The notes under the pieces were generated by a model, which saw nothing but the letters and a program-made list of their open reading frames with translations, was not told the origin of the DNA and searched no databases. DNA of 64,000 nt from Candidatus Chromulinivorax destructor (lineage in GTDB: Bacteria > Babelota > Babeliae > Babelales > Chromulinivoraceae): NCBI RefSeq assembly GCF_003366055.1, contig NZ_CP025544.1, positions 413,278-477,277 on the forward strand. The letters are read 5' to 3'. Positions 50,616-58,795 of the stretch are shown here, piece by piece. Numbering within the stretch: position 1 is the stretch's first letter; every line of letters begins with the position of its first letter. A program made the position numbers and the translations under genes.

Positions 50616-53114
50616 ATGAGAATATATATGATCCCTTTCTTCCTAAATGCTTTTGCTGTATTTTTACTTTGCTGCTCATCAATACTATTTGCTGAAAAAT
50701 CGCCTGCTTATCTTTCTAATTTTTGGTCTGGTGAAAAAGAACATTCCCGCATGTCGGTCCGACACATCGAATCGGGTGGTATAGGTTATGATAATGGTTA
50801 TACAAGTCTAGAAGCATTTATTGCTCCAGTACCAAACCCAGTCACCTTAATGCCATTTTTAGATGTACGAGGTCATGGCTTTGATAACGGAGATGTTGCT
50901 GCAAACATCGGGGTTGGGCTTAGAAAAATTTCAAAATGCAGAGTATTTGGATTTCATGCTTACTATGATTACCGAAATAATGAAAACAAAAATTATAGCC
51001 AAATGGCGTTTGGTGTTGAATCACTTGGAAAACGCTGGGATTTTAGAGTCAATGCTTACCTGCCAACTGAACGAGAAATTAGCCCTGTTGGAGAATTTCA
51101 ATTGAGTGGATTTTCTGGTAATAACATGATGCTTTCTCAAAGCTATCAATTTGCGATGAAAGGTGCTAATGCCAACTTTGGTCTGCACTTTGGGCGCAAT
51201 AAGGTATGTGATTTTTATGCATGTGCAGGTACTTATTTTTATGCAGGCAAAATAGGACCTCATATCTGGGGTGGAAAAGCTTCTCTTATGGTCAGATTTA
51301 ATAAATATGTAACCTTAGAAATCAGCAACTCATACGATAAAATGTTCTTAAATCGATTCCAAGTCGGTATTGGTTTTACTATTCCTTTTGGCAAATGTGC
51401 AGATCAACCACTTGTTGATGATTATAGATCTTGCGACTCTGATGATCTTTTATTATCAAGAATGACACAACCTATACAGCGACAAGAAATTATTGTAATA
51501 GGACAAACACCCGTAGATACCGTTGCTATTAACCCTGCAACTGGTGTACCTTTTACTTTTGTTTTTGTCGACAACATGAGTAACTCACTTGGCACCTACG
51601 AAAGCCCTTACCATTCACTACGACAAGCACAAAATAATTCTCAACCTGGTGATATCATCTATGTGTATCCTGGCGATGGAACAACAAAAGGTATGGATGC
51701 AGGTATTACCTTACAAGAAAATCAGAAATTTTGGGGTTCTGGCATAAACCACACGCTACAAACAACGCAGGGAACCTTTACGATCCCTGCTCAAAGTACA
51801 ACAGCTCCTACCATAACTAATATCGATATTGATACGCTTGGTGATGCGATCACTTTGAGTTCTGTGAACAACGTGAGTGGTTTTACTATTATAAATGCTT
51901 ATAACAATGCTATCTTGGGTAGCAATGTTGAAAATCTTACAGTTGATCATTGTACGTTTCAAGGCACTGGTCTCTATTGCATAAACAGCACATCTCCAGG
52001 ACAAGCTCATATAAGCGTAACAAACAACACCATGACAGATAACACCAACGGTAGCATATTTGATTTTGGTGGCCCTTCAAATCTAGTAATATCTGACAAT
52101 ACGATGAGTTCAACCACTTCTATAAGTTCATTTCCTATAGCTCTAGCTGCTGATACAAGTTCTTTAAATGCAACTATTACCAATAATAATATCAGTAATA
52201 ATGAAATTGGTGCTGTACAGCTTGTGCTTAATGATACAAGTTTAGCTACATTAACAATACGTGGTAATACAATAACAAATAATAATGCAGGGTCAGCAGC
52301 TCAATTAGGATCAGCTATTGTTATAAATCCTTTAAGTTCAACTACAGGAAACTGCCATATATCACTGACAGATAATATTTTATCGGATAATCAAGGATCT
52401 GCACTTTATTGCCATACCAGCGGTGGATTTAATGATTTTCAGGCAACCATAACAAGTAATACATGTACGAATAATGGTGGAGGTTTAAGCTTTGCAAACA
52501 ACTGTACTACATTAATGCTAACAGCAACCGACAATATTATTTCAAATAATAGCGATAATGGAATTGCTGTAATCGGAACAACGGTAACGACAGGAAATAT
52601 CACCATATCTGACAACCAAATTACACAACATACAGGTTCTGGATGTGGAATTACTTTTGCTCACTCAGGCACTGAGTTGAATGCAATAATAACAGGTAAT
52701 AATATCAGTGATAATAGAGGATCTGGAATCTTACTCTATTCTTCAACTGGTATTGAAAATGTAAGCTTGAATATTGAAAATAATATGGTCAACAACAATC
52801 AAAATATAGGATCAAATGCTACTGGTGGTATAGATATTGAACAATACACAAATTTATCTATGTTCTTGACCAACAATAATTTATCAAGTAATAATACAAG
52901 TGGATTATATGTAGGTTCTACACTGTCTACTCCATTTGTTGACTTACAAATGAAAGGCAACTCAAGTGATAATGGGTATACCTTATCAAATCCTGGTGAT
53001 GGAGAGTTTAACTTGGCACCATGCAACGTTGAGATCGTCAATAGTGGTATAATTACGACAAGTGGAACTATAACACCAGTTCAATCGTGTCCTGATGATC
53101 AACCATGCACTTAA
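50616..53114 (+). CDS. Inverse-autotransporter-like adhesin with beta-helix passenger
   Basis: About 832 residues (ATG at 50616; ATG at 50628 also possible; the frame is open to 50532). Signal peptide MIPFFLNAFAVFLLCCSSILFA, then a ~240-residue domain matching intimin/invasin-type inverse autotransporter barrels: SRMSVRHIESGGIGYDNGY, FLDVRGHGFDNGDVAANIGVGLR, GFHAYYDYR, then NYSQMAFGVESLGKRWDFRVNAYLP. The C-terminal ~480 residues are an Asn/Thr/Gly-rich right-handed parallel beta-helix (many ITNNNISNN-, ISDNTM-like rungs) as in pectate-lyase-like adhesins. Cells would display the helix outward for attachment. Terminator at 53124. Confidence 0.72.
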   Translation: MRIYMIPFFLNAFAVFLLCCSSILFAEKSPAYLSNFWSGEKEHSRMSVRHIESGGIGYDNGYTSLEAFIAPVPNPVTLMPFLDVRGHGFDNGDVAANIGVGLRKISKCRVFGFHAYYDYRNNENKNYSQMAFGVESLGKRWDFRVNAYLPTEREISPVGEFQLSGFSGNNMMLSQSYQFAMKGANANFGLHFGRNKVCDFYACAGTYFYAGKIGPHIWGGKASLMVRFNKYVTLEISNSYDKMFLNRFQVGIGFTIPFGKCADQPLVDDYRSCDSDDLLLSRMTQPIQRQEIIVIGQTPVDTVAINPATGVPFTFVFVDNMSNSLGTYESPYHSLRQAQNNSQPGDIIYVYPGDGTTKGMDAGITLQENQKFWGSGINHTLQTTQGTFTIPAQSTTAPTITNIDIDTLGDAITLSSVNNVSGFTIINAYNNAILGSNVENLTVDHCTFQGTGLYCINSTSPGQAHISVTNNTMTDNTNGSIFDFGGPSNLVISDNTMSSTTSISSFPIALAADTSSLNATITNNNISNNEIGAVQLVLNDTSLATLTIRGNTITNNNAGSAAQLGSAIVINPLSSTTGNCHISLTDNILSDNQGSALYCHTSGGFNDFQATITSNTCTNNGGGLSFANNCTTLMLTATDNIISNNSDNGIAVIGTTVTTGNITISDNQITQHTGSGCGITFAHSGTELNAIITGNNISDNRGSGILLYSSTGIENVSLNIENNMVNNNQNIGSNATGGIDIEQYTNLSMFLTNNNLSSNNTSGLYVGSTLSTPFVDLQMKGNSSDNGYTLSNPGDGEFNLAPCNVEIVNSGIITTSGTITPVQSCPDDQPCT

Positions 53115-53123
53115 AAAATTACC

Positions 53124-53170
53124 ACGAAAGGATTACTTGATTATTGAACAAGTAATCCTTTCGTAATAAA
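53124..53170 (+). terminator. Strong terminator of the adhesin gene
   Basis: Perfect 16-bp stem ACGAAAGGATTACTTG / CAAGTAATCCTTTCGT, loop ATTATTGAA. Confidence 0.85.
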
Positions 53171-53197
53171 AACTACATAACCAAAATTTAAAGTAAT

Positions 53198-53226
53198 AGC
53201 CCTTGACGTTAGTCCAGGGCTTTAAA
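53198..53226. terminator. Second hairpin in the convergent intergenic region
   Basis: AGCCCTTGAC / GTCCAGGGCT (one mismatch), loop GTTA, followed by TTTAAAAAA; probably serves the minus-strand hydrolase gene or backs up the adhesin terminator. Confidence 0.5.
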
Positions 53227-53309
53227 AAATGAAAACGGCCATGTATCAAGTGGCTTGAAAGACCCAAGTTTTTCTGACCTGGGTAATAATTCTATCGAAT
53301 TATAAAATC

Positions 53310-54347
53310 TTAATTATTTGATGCGGCACTCATTAATAATGCATAATCCCAAACATATTTAACGCTCGATACGATAACATCAGGATTTTCTAATGGCACA
53401 CGATGAGAACAGCCAGATGGGGTCCATAATTCTTTAAAAGAACAAGATGATCGGCTCAACTGCTGTTCTTTATGTTTTTTACAAGTATCAATAAATAAAT
53501 TTTGCGTTGCTTTATCAAAGTCATGCAAGTTGCCACATCCATATGCACTGACATCTTCAAAATTGTCCGCAATAATTACTATAAGAGGAATATTTCCAAA
53601 GAAACGACAGCTATTTTTTACTTGATTTAAACTTTCATATACATTTTCAATCTCATTATATAATGTTAAAAAATATGATTGCCTAAAAATATTATGAAGT
53701 CGCTCATCAATAAAATCTATTGGATAACTTATTTCATTTTTTAATTTATTTCTTTCTGTTTCTTGTCCAATCTTTGCTAGTATCTGAACGGGAATATAAC
53801 GTACTAAGGATAATTTATACCTTTGCCATTCCCATGATTCTATCATTTTTTTTGGCATATCGATTAACATGTCTTCATGAACAGATTCAATTAAAACCAT
53901 GCCCACAACTTGCTCTGGATACGTTGCGCAATATAACTGCGTACAAAGCCCTCCAAAAGAATGACCTACAAGAATATATGGACCTGGAATGTTAGCTGTT
54001 TTTAATAATAAATGCAAATCTTTGACAATGTTTGCAGCAGTCCTTGGCGCTAAGCTTCTTGAACTAAAACCTAACCCAGCTCTGTCATAGCTACAGCTAT
54101 ATATTTCATGCTCAATTAATTTTTTTTGAATAATATTCCAATATGAACTCTCGCAGTGAAGACCATGTTCAAAAATAACAGTAGGTCCTTTTCCTTTAAA
54201 TTTTTCCCCAATAGGCCTATAATGCAATCTTGATGAACCAATATCTACCATGGTAATATTTGGATCATACTGTTCTGCACAAATAAGTAATTGCCAATGC
54301 ATTGCTATAACTATTATTTTCGCTATACACAACAATTTTAATCTCAT
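53310..54347 (-). CDS. Secreted alpha/beta hydrolase
   Basis: 345 residues from the ATG at 54347 (AGGAAA six bases before it; an ATG at 54353 lies too close to that site). Signal peptide (MRLKLLCIAKIIVIAMHWQLLICA). Alpha/beta hydrolase core: FEHGLHCESSYW (oxyanion HG), SSYDRAGLGFSSR, nucleophile VGHSFGGLC, acid candidates in IADNFEDVSA, and His in GCSHRVPLENPD. The size and DRAG-GHSFGG pattern resemble general esterases/lipases. With the hydrolase at 33418 it is the second exported member of this fold here. Substrate unknown. Confidence 0.8.
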   Translation of the reverse strand: MRLKLLCIAKIIVIAMHWQLLICAEQYDPNITMVDIGSSRLHYRPIGEKFKGKGPTVIFEHGLHCESSYWNIIQKKLIEHEIYSCSYDRAGLGFSSRSLAPRTAANIVKDLHLLLKTANIPGPYILVGHSFGGLCTQLYCATYPEQVVGMVLIESVHEDMLIDMPKKMIESWEWQRYKLSLVRYIPVQILAKIGQETERNKLKNEISYPIDFIDERLHNIFRQSYFLTLYNEIENVYESLNQVKNSCRFFGNIPLIVIIADNFEDVSAYGCGNLHDFDKATQNLFIDTCKKHKEQQLSRSSCSFKELWTPSGCSHRVPLENPDVIVSSVKYVWDYALLMSAASNN

Positions 54348-54412
54348 ATACATTTCCTATGCATGCAATTATTTTTTATCTTTATAAATGGAGTCAAAAA
54401 AGTATTTTAGCT

Positions 54413-54490
54413 AAGCTGGGTGAACCAAATTTACATGTGTACAAAAACCTACGATATCGCTTTGCTCATCTTGGCAAACAGTTGCGGCAA
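54413..54490 (+). repeat. Dispersed repeat, half copy (left part)
   Basis: AAGCTGGGTGAACCAAATTTACATGTGTAC, AACCTACGATATCGCTTTGCTCATCTTGGCAAACAGTTGCGGC: left part of the ~200-bp element, truncated before the central block. Confidence 0.65.
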
Positions 54491-54495
54491 AAGAA

Positions 54496-54545
54496 AAGCT
54501 GTAGAACAATGCTATGTTTCCATACCATTATCCTACAGCTTCATT
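54496..54545. terminator. Likely terminator of the atp cluster
   Basis: AAGCTGTAG / CTACAGCTT arms around a 27-base spacer, between the half repeat and the end of atpA. Confidence 0.5.
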
Positions 54546-54568
54546 AAAATACATGCACTATAAAATTT

Positions 54569-56083
54569 CTAGATAGAAAATTTATCATCCGAAATAAAAA
54601 TGCTACTAAACTCTTTTGCAACATCTTTGAGCATCGCTATATTTTCTGCTGAAATATCTTTTGTTGTTCTTATCTGTGTATAAATAGTTTCATAAACAGA
54701 TTCTACATAACTTACAAATTGACGAATGAAAAGTTGAACATCTTTTAATGCAATTCTTTTCAAAAAGCCTTCTTTTAATAAAAACAAGATTAATGATTCA
54801 TCAATAAATGAATAATGAACAAATTGACCTTGCTTTAAAATTTCAACCGCTAAAGCACCCTGCTTTAAATACATCTGAGAAACTTCATCTAACTCAGTTC
54901 CAAACTGAGCAAAACTCAAGAGTTCATGATACTGCGCAAGTTCTAAACGTAATTGACTCGTCATTTTTTTAACAGCTTTTGTTTGCGCTGCTCCACCAAC
55001 ACGAGAAACTGATAATTCTACGTTAACCGCAGGACGAATTCCACTGTTAAAAAGTTGTGTGTCTAAGAAAATTTGCCCATCAGTAATCGAAATTAAGTTT
55101 GTTGGAATGTAAGCAGTGATATCATCACTTTGAATCTGAATGATTGGCAATGCAGTCATAGAACCACCACTTAACAATCTACCAGATCGTTCTAACAAAC
55201 GAGAATGTAAATAGAATACGTCACCAGGATACGCTTCACGACCTGGAGCTCGACGCATTAACAATGACATTTCACGATATGCAATAGCATGATTACTTAA
55301 ATCATCATAAATAATTAAAACATCTTTACCTTGTTGCATAAAATATTCACCAATAGCTGTTCCTGAATAAGGAACAAGATATTGATTTAATACCGCTTCA
55401 CTTGAATCTGCGTTAACAACAACGGTATATTCAAGCGCACCTTGTTCTTCAAGTAAACGTACTAAACGAGCAATGTTTCCTTGACGTTGGCCAATAGAAA
55501 CATATACACAAATAACATCTTTACCTTTTTGATTTAAAATAGCATCAATTGCAACGGCTGTTTTACCAGTACTTCTATTACCAATAATAAGTTCTCGTTG
55601 CCCTTTTCCTATAGGAAACAATGCATCAATAACCATAATTCCAGTTGGCATCGATTCTGTAATAGGAGTTCGATCAATAATTGATGGAATTTGTGCTTCT
55701 ACGGGCATATATGCATCTGGTGTAATATCGCCAAGAGCATCAATTGGCTCTCCTAATGCGTTAACAACACGTCCAAGCATTTGATTTCCTGCAGGAATAC
55801 TTACAACATGTCCTGCACGAGTTGCAACTTCTTGCTCAACAACAGCAATACTTGTTTTAAATAAAAAGACGATAACAAAATCTTCATTTAAATTTAAAAC
55901 AATACCTTCGTTGCCGCCTTCAAATTTTATGAGTTCTCCGTACACAGCATTTGTTAAGCCAAAAATAGTACAAATACCATCACCAACTTGCACAACAATA
56001 CCAATTTCTTCAAGATTGTGTTGAGGCCCTTGTTGAAGAGTTTTTTCAAACAAAGAAATTAAATTTATATCTTTAGATTTCAT
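54569..56083 (-). CDS. atpA: F-type ATP synthase subunit alpha
   Basis: 504 residues from the ATG at 56083 (an in-frame TTG at 56095 adds four). Non-catalytic nucleotide-binding subunit of F1: Walker A GNRSTGKTA (GDRQTGKT in most), PIGKGQRELI, ALEYTVVVNADSSE, the DDLSNHAIAYREMSLL block, and the arginine-finger region SVSRVGGAAQTKA. Length is normal. The gene is last of the cluster; gamma, beta and epsilon genes do not follow and must lie elsewhere. Confidence 0.95.
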   Translation of the reverse strand: MKSKDINLISLFEKTLQQGPQHNLEEIGIVVQVGDGICTIFGLTNAVYGELIKFEGGNEGIVLNLNEDFVIVFLFKTSIAVVEQEVATRAGHVVSIPAGNQMLGRVVNALGEPIDALGDITPDAYMPVEAQIPSIIDRTPITESMPTGIMVIDALFPIGKGQRELIIGNRSTGKTAVAIDAILNQKGKDVICVYVSIGQRQGNIARLVRLLEEQGALEYTVVVNADSSEAVLNQYLVPYSGTAIGEYFMQQGKDVLIIYDDLSNHAIAYREMSLLMRRAPGREAYPGDVFYLHSRLLERSGRLLSGGSMTALPIIQIQSDDITAYIPTNLISITDGQIFLDTQLFNSGIRPAVNVELSVSRVGGAAQTKAVKKMTSQLRLELAQYHELLSFAQFGTELDEVSQMYLKQGALAVEILKQGQFVHYSFIDESLILFLLKEGFLKRIALKDVQLFIRQFVSYVESVYETIYTQIRTTKDISAENIAMLKDVAKEFSSIFISDDKFSI

Positions 56084-56091
56084 ACTGCCTT

Positions 56092-56637
56092 TCAAGCAAT
56101 TAATTCTTGTTTAAGTTTTCGTAACTGTTGCGCAATCGAATATTCCCATAAATAATTTTCTGTTTGAAGCCTAATTCCCGCAATAAGTGCTGGATTAACA
56201 TGATGCCGAACATGCACATGCTGACCAGAAAGCTGCGTGAAAAAATATTTAATTTCTTCAATTTGGTTTTCTGATAAATCATCTGCTGAAATAACTTTCA
56301 AATCAACTATGTTATGTTGCATTTTATACAATGCATAAATATCACGTAATGTGTCTGCTGCTAAATTAATATGTTTATTTTTTAACAGAAGATAAAAAAG
56401 CTCTTTTAATGAAGGAAATAGATGAAATTTTTCAAAAAAAAGATCAATAAATCTTTTTTTATCAACTTCATCAATAATTGATAATGATAAATAAGAAAGG
56501 AGACTTTGATGCTCTGATAAAAATTGAGCAGCTCTCCACATACTACAAAATTCTTCGTAGGTATGTTGTTTGCCACAAACATTTAAATAGGCCTGAGCAT
56601 ATTTTTTAGCAATATCTGACCGAGAAAAACCAATCAT
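56092..56637 (-). CDS. atpH: F-type ATP synthase subunit delta
   Basis: A 181-residue OSCP/delta protein joining F1 to the peripheral stalk. N-terminal IAKKYAQAYLNVCG matches the family signature; the C-terminus has the expected strand-helix (VNPALIAGIRLQTENYLWEYSIAQQLRKLKQEL). It overlaps atpF by four bases (ATGA coupling) and ends nine bases before the atpA ATG. Confidence 0.85.
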   Translation of the reverse strand: MIGFSRSDIAKKYAQAYLNVCGKQHTYEEFCSMWRAAQFLSEHQSLLSYLSLSIIDEVDKKRFIDLFFEKFHLFPSLKELFYLLLKNKHINLAADTLRDIYALYKMQHNIVDLKVISADDLSENQIEEIKYFFTQLSGQHVHVRHHVNPALIAGIRLQTENYLWEYSIAQQLRKLKQELIA

Positions 56638-57116
56638 AATTGCTCTTTCATACCATCAATTAAATCTTGGGTATATTTTTTTTGAAACTCAGCTGCCTGA
56701 TACTTTAGCTGTAACTGCTCAGTTACTTGAGCTAAAATATACGGTAACTGTTCTTTGATTGCAAGTTCATTCATAATCACTTGTGATCGTATTATAAAAC
56801 GGTCTTGTAATGATTGTTCAATCTTTTTTTGTTCAGCTAATCGTTGAGATCGATCTTGTTGGCATTTTTTTTCCCATGCCAAAAATTTGTCTTGCATCAG
56901 CTCAAATTGCTGTTCTTGCGTATCAATTTCTTTTAAAATTACCTGGTAATCAGCTATAACTTCTTGACGATCATGCTTAAGTGATTGAATAAAAATATCA
57001 TATAGCTCTATCATTTTTACAACTGCAGGTATAATTAAACGCTGAATTGCATAATAAAATACGGTAATAAGAACAAAAAAATTAAGAACTTGAAATATAA
57101 AATTTAAAAAGATCAT
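56634..57116 (-). CDS. atpF: F-type ATP synthase subunit b
   Basis: A 160-residue peripheral-stalk subunit: one N-terminal membrane segment (FIFQVLNFFVLITVFYYAI) and then a long charged helix (LKEIDTQEQQFELMQDKFLAWEKK...RSQRLAEQKKIEQSLQ). The length is typical for b. It is coupled to its neighbours by four-base overlaps on both sides. A second, shorter b-like gene precedes it, giving a heterodimeric stalk. Confidence 0.8.
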   Translation of the reverse strand: MIFLNFIFQVLNFFVLITVFYYAIQRLIIPAVVKMIELYDIFIQSLKHDRQEVIADYQVILKEIDTQEQQFELMQDKFLAWEKKCQQDRSQRLAEQKKIEQSLQDRFIIRSQVIMNELAIKEQLPYILAQVTEQLQLKYQAAEFQKKYTQDLIDGMKEQL

Positions 57117-57484
57117 TTACGTACCTGTGATAAATTTTCAACTAAAAAAGTTTCAGTTTGCTCTCTATTGTTTTTTGATATTTCAATGTGATCGACATGA
57201 TACAATATTGATTGACCCTTAAGTTTATGTAAATGAGTCTCTACTGCATCTGCAGGAACCATATTCATCAACGACTCTTTCATCATAAGCTGCCGTTGAC
57301 GATACGTTTTTTCTAAAGAAACTTTTACGCCTTGCTCTTGCTCTAAATCTTTATACAGTTTTTTTTCAAACAGCTCTTGTTCATCTAATATTTTATAAGC
57401 AGGAGCAAATAAATATCTATATAAAAAAAAGTATGCAATACCAAATTGCCCTATTTGAAAAAAAAGCATGATATTAATATCCAT
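57113..57484 (-). CDS. Second, short b-type (b') subunit of ATP synthase
   Basis: A 123-residue protein with one N-terminal membrane segment (MLFFQIGQFGIAYFFLYRYLFAPAYKILDEQE) and a charged helical tail. The F-x-P-x-x-K-I-L-D after the membrane segment is the usual b/b' pattern. It is shorter than b' of cyanobacteria and the helix is interrupted (DHIEISKNNREQTE), so it may serve as a stalk adaptor. Position between atpE and atpF supports the assignment more than sequence does. Confidence 0.6.
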   Translation of the reverse strand: MDINIMLFFQIGQFGIAYFFLYRYLFAPAYKILDEQELFEKKLYKDLEQEQGVKVSLEKTYRQRQLMMKESLMNMVPADAVETHLHKLKGQSILYHVDHIEISKNNREQTETFLVENLSQVRK

Positions 57485-57525
57485 AGAACAAGAATCCTTT
57501 AAATCTTAAGCGAACTTAGCTACGT

Positions 57526-57789
57526 TTATGCTCCAAATGAAGTACCAGCACTCCATAAAAGAATTGCAATAATTAATGCGTAAATAGCTGATGTTTCAAC
57601 CATCGACATCGCAATAATAAGCATCATACGAACTTTTGTATAGCTTTCTGGATTTTTTCCTACTGCATCACATGCAGCTTTTCCAATCATGCCTTGACCA
57701 AGTGCTGGTCCAAAACTGCCCACACCCATTACAATGGCTGCTCCAAGGAATGCTGCTGCTTGAGCATAAGTATTATAATTAGCGTCCAT
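57526..57789 (-). CDS. atpE: F-type ATP synthase subunit c with a sodium-type ion site
   Basis: An 87-residue two-helix c subunit. Helix 1 is Gly/Ala-rich (GVGSFGPALGQGMIGKAACDAVG), the loop is KNPES, and helix 2 carries the carboxylate E65 (SMVETSAIYALIIAILL). Q32 in GPALGQG together with E65 and T66/S67 is the Gln-Glu-Ser/Thr set that coordinates Na+ in Ilyobacter-type rings, so sodium coupling is likely though unproven. It is followed by the b genes and preceded by the deoxynucleoside kinase. Note the second, four-hairpin c protein at 12783. Confidence 0.92.
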   Translation of the reverse strand: MDANYNTYAQAAAFLGAAIVMGVGSFGPALGQGMIGKAACDAVGKNPESYTKVRMMLIIAMSMVETSAIYALIIAILLWSAGTSFGA

Positions 57790-57819
57790 AATGTTCCTCT
57801 ATGTTACTTAGGTTATAAC

Positions 57820-58536
57820 TTACAAAGTCAATGATAAATCTTTATGTATTGGTAGATCAAGATTACAGTCAAAAGCAAAGAAATCAACAATCTGTTGTGC
57901 ATATTTTTTACAAAGCTCAGGATTATCTTCAAAATCTTGCGTACAATCCAGAATTAATACTGGCACGTTTGCAATATAATCATCAACGCCTTGCTTATGA
58001 ATAAGCCAATTTTCATGTTTATCGTGCAGTGAACTTAAATAATTTAAGGGTACTGCAGACTCTTCTGATCGAGCTCGTTTTAAAAGTCGTTTATAACAAA
58101 CTTCTGGTGGCGTTTGTAAATAGATGAAACCTGAAGGTTTTTTTGTATAATGCGTTACAAACCATGCCCACCAATCTTTATATAACTTCCATTCAAGTGA
58201 AGTCATAGTTCCCATCTCAAATGCATTCTTTGCAAAACAGTATCGATCTGAATAAACAGATCGTTCTAAAATTTGTAATGGCGTTGTTGTTGTTTTATCA
58301 GCTTGCTCTTGCGCCATAATGCGCGTGATAAATGCATATGATTGAAATGTATAAGCCCAGCGATTACTATCTTTATAAAAAGAATCTAATAAATTTTCAC
58401 CGCCAACATTTTGCCATTGCTCATGTGGCTCATAGACAACTTGAACATCTAGTAAATCATTAATCAAACGTAAAAACGTTGATTTACCTGCTCCAATATT
58501 GCCTTCGACGATAATTGCTTTTGATTCTCTTACCAT
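57820..58536 (-). CDS. Deoxynucleoside kinase (dNK/dGK/dCK family)
   Basis: A 238-residue P-loop kinase that phosphorylates deoxynucleosides for salvage. P loop VEGNIGAGKSTF, EPHEQW (substrate-binding Glu), the ERS motif in LERSVYSDRY, and the lid arginines in RLLKRARSEE; these are the hallmark set of the animal/insect-virus-like dNK family also found in bacteria. Length fits. It precedes atpE by 30 bases on the same strand, so it may share the atp transcript. Salvage kinases suit organisms that take nucleosides from a host. Confidence 0.9.
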   Translation of the reverse strand: MVRESKAIIVEGNIGAGKSTFLRLINDLLDVQVVYEPHEQWQNVGGENLLDSFYKDSNRWAYTFQSYAFITRIMAQEQADKTTTTPLQILERSVYSDRYCFAKNAFEMGTMTSLEWKLYKDWWAWFVTHYTKKPSGFIYLQTPPEVCYKRLLKRARSEESAVPLNYLSSLHDKHENWLIHKQGVDDYIANVPVLILDCTQDFEDNPELCKKYAQQIVDFFAFDCNLDLPIHKDLSLTL

Positions 58537-58795
58537 AAAGTGCCCAAGGTTTATGTATCTTACAAAATATAATAATTTTATAAGCTTTATTCTTCTAATT
58601 TTTTATTTATTATACTACTTATAGAAATAAAAAAAATCAAAATTTCAAATTTAATTTCAATTCAATATAATGGCTTGGTTATCATATAAATTCAGCTGTT
58701 TTGAGTAATATCAAATTATAGAGTATACTTGAAGCTTGAATATTGACTCAATGAACTTTTTTAAGCAATTCTTACGAAAGATTATAAAAAAAATT

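Noticed and set aside
54359..54547. 62-aa open frame overlapping a half repeat
   Set aside because: Coding impression comes from the repeat; no ribosome site and it runs into the hairpin at 54496.
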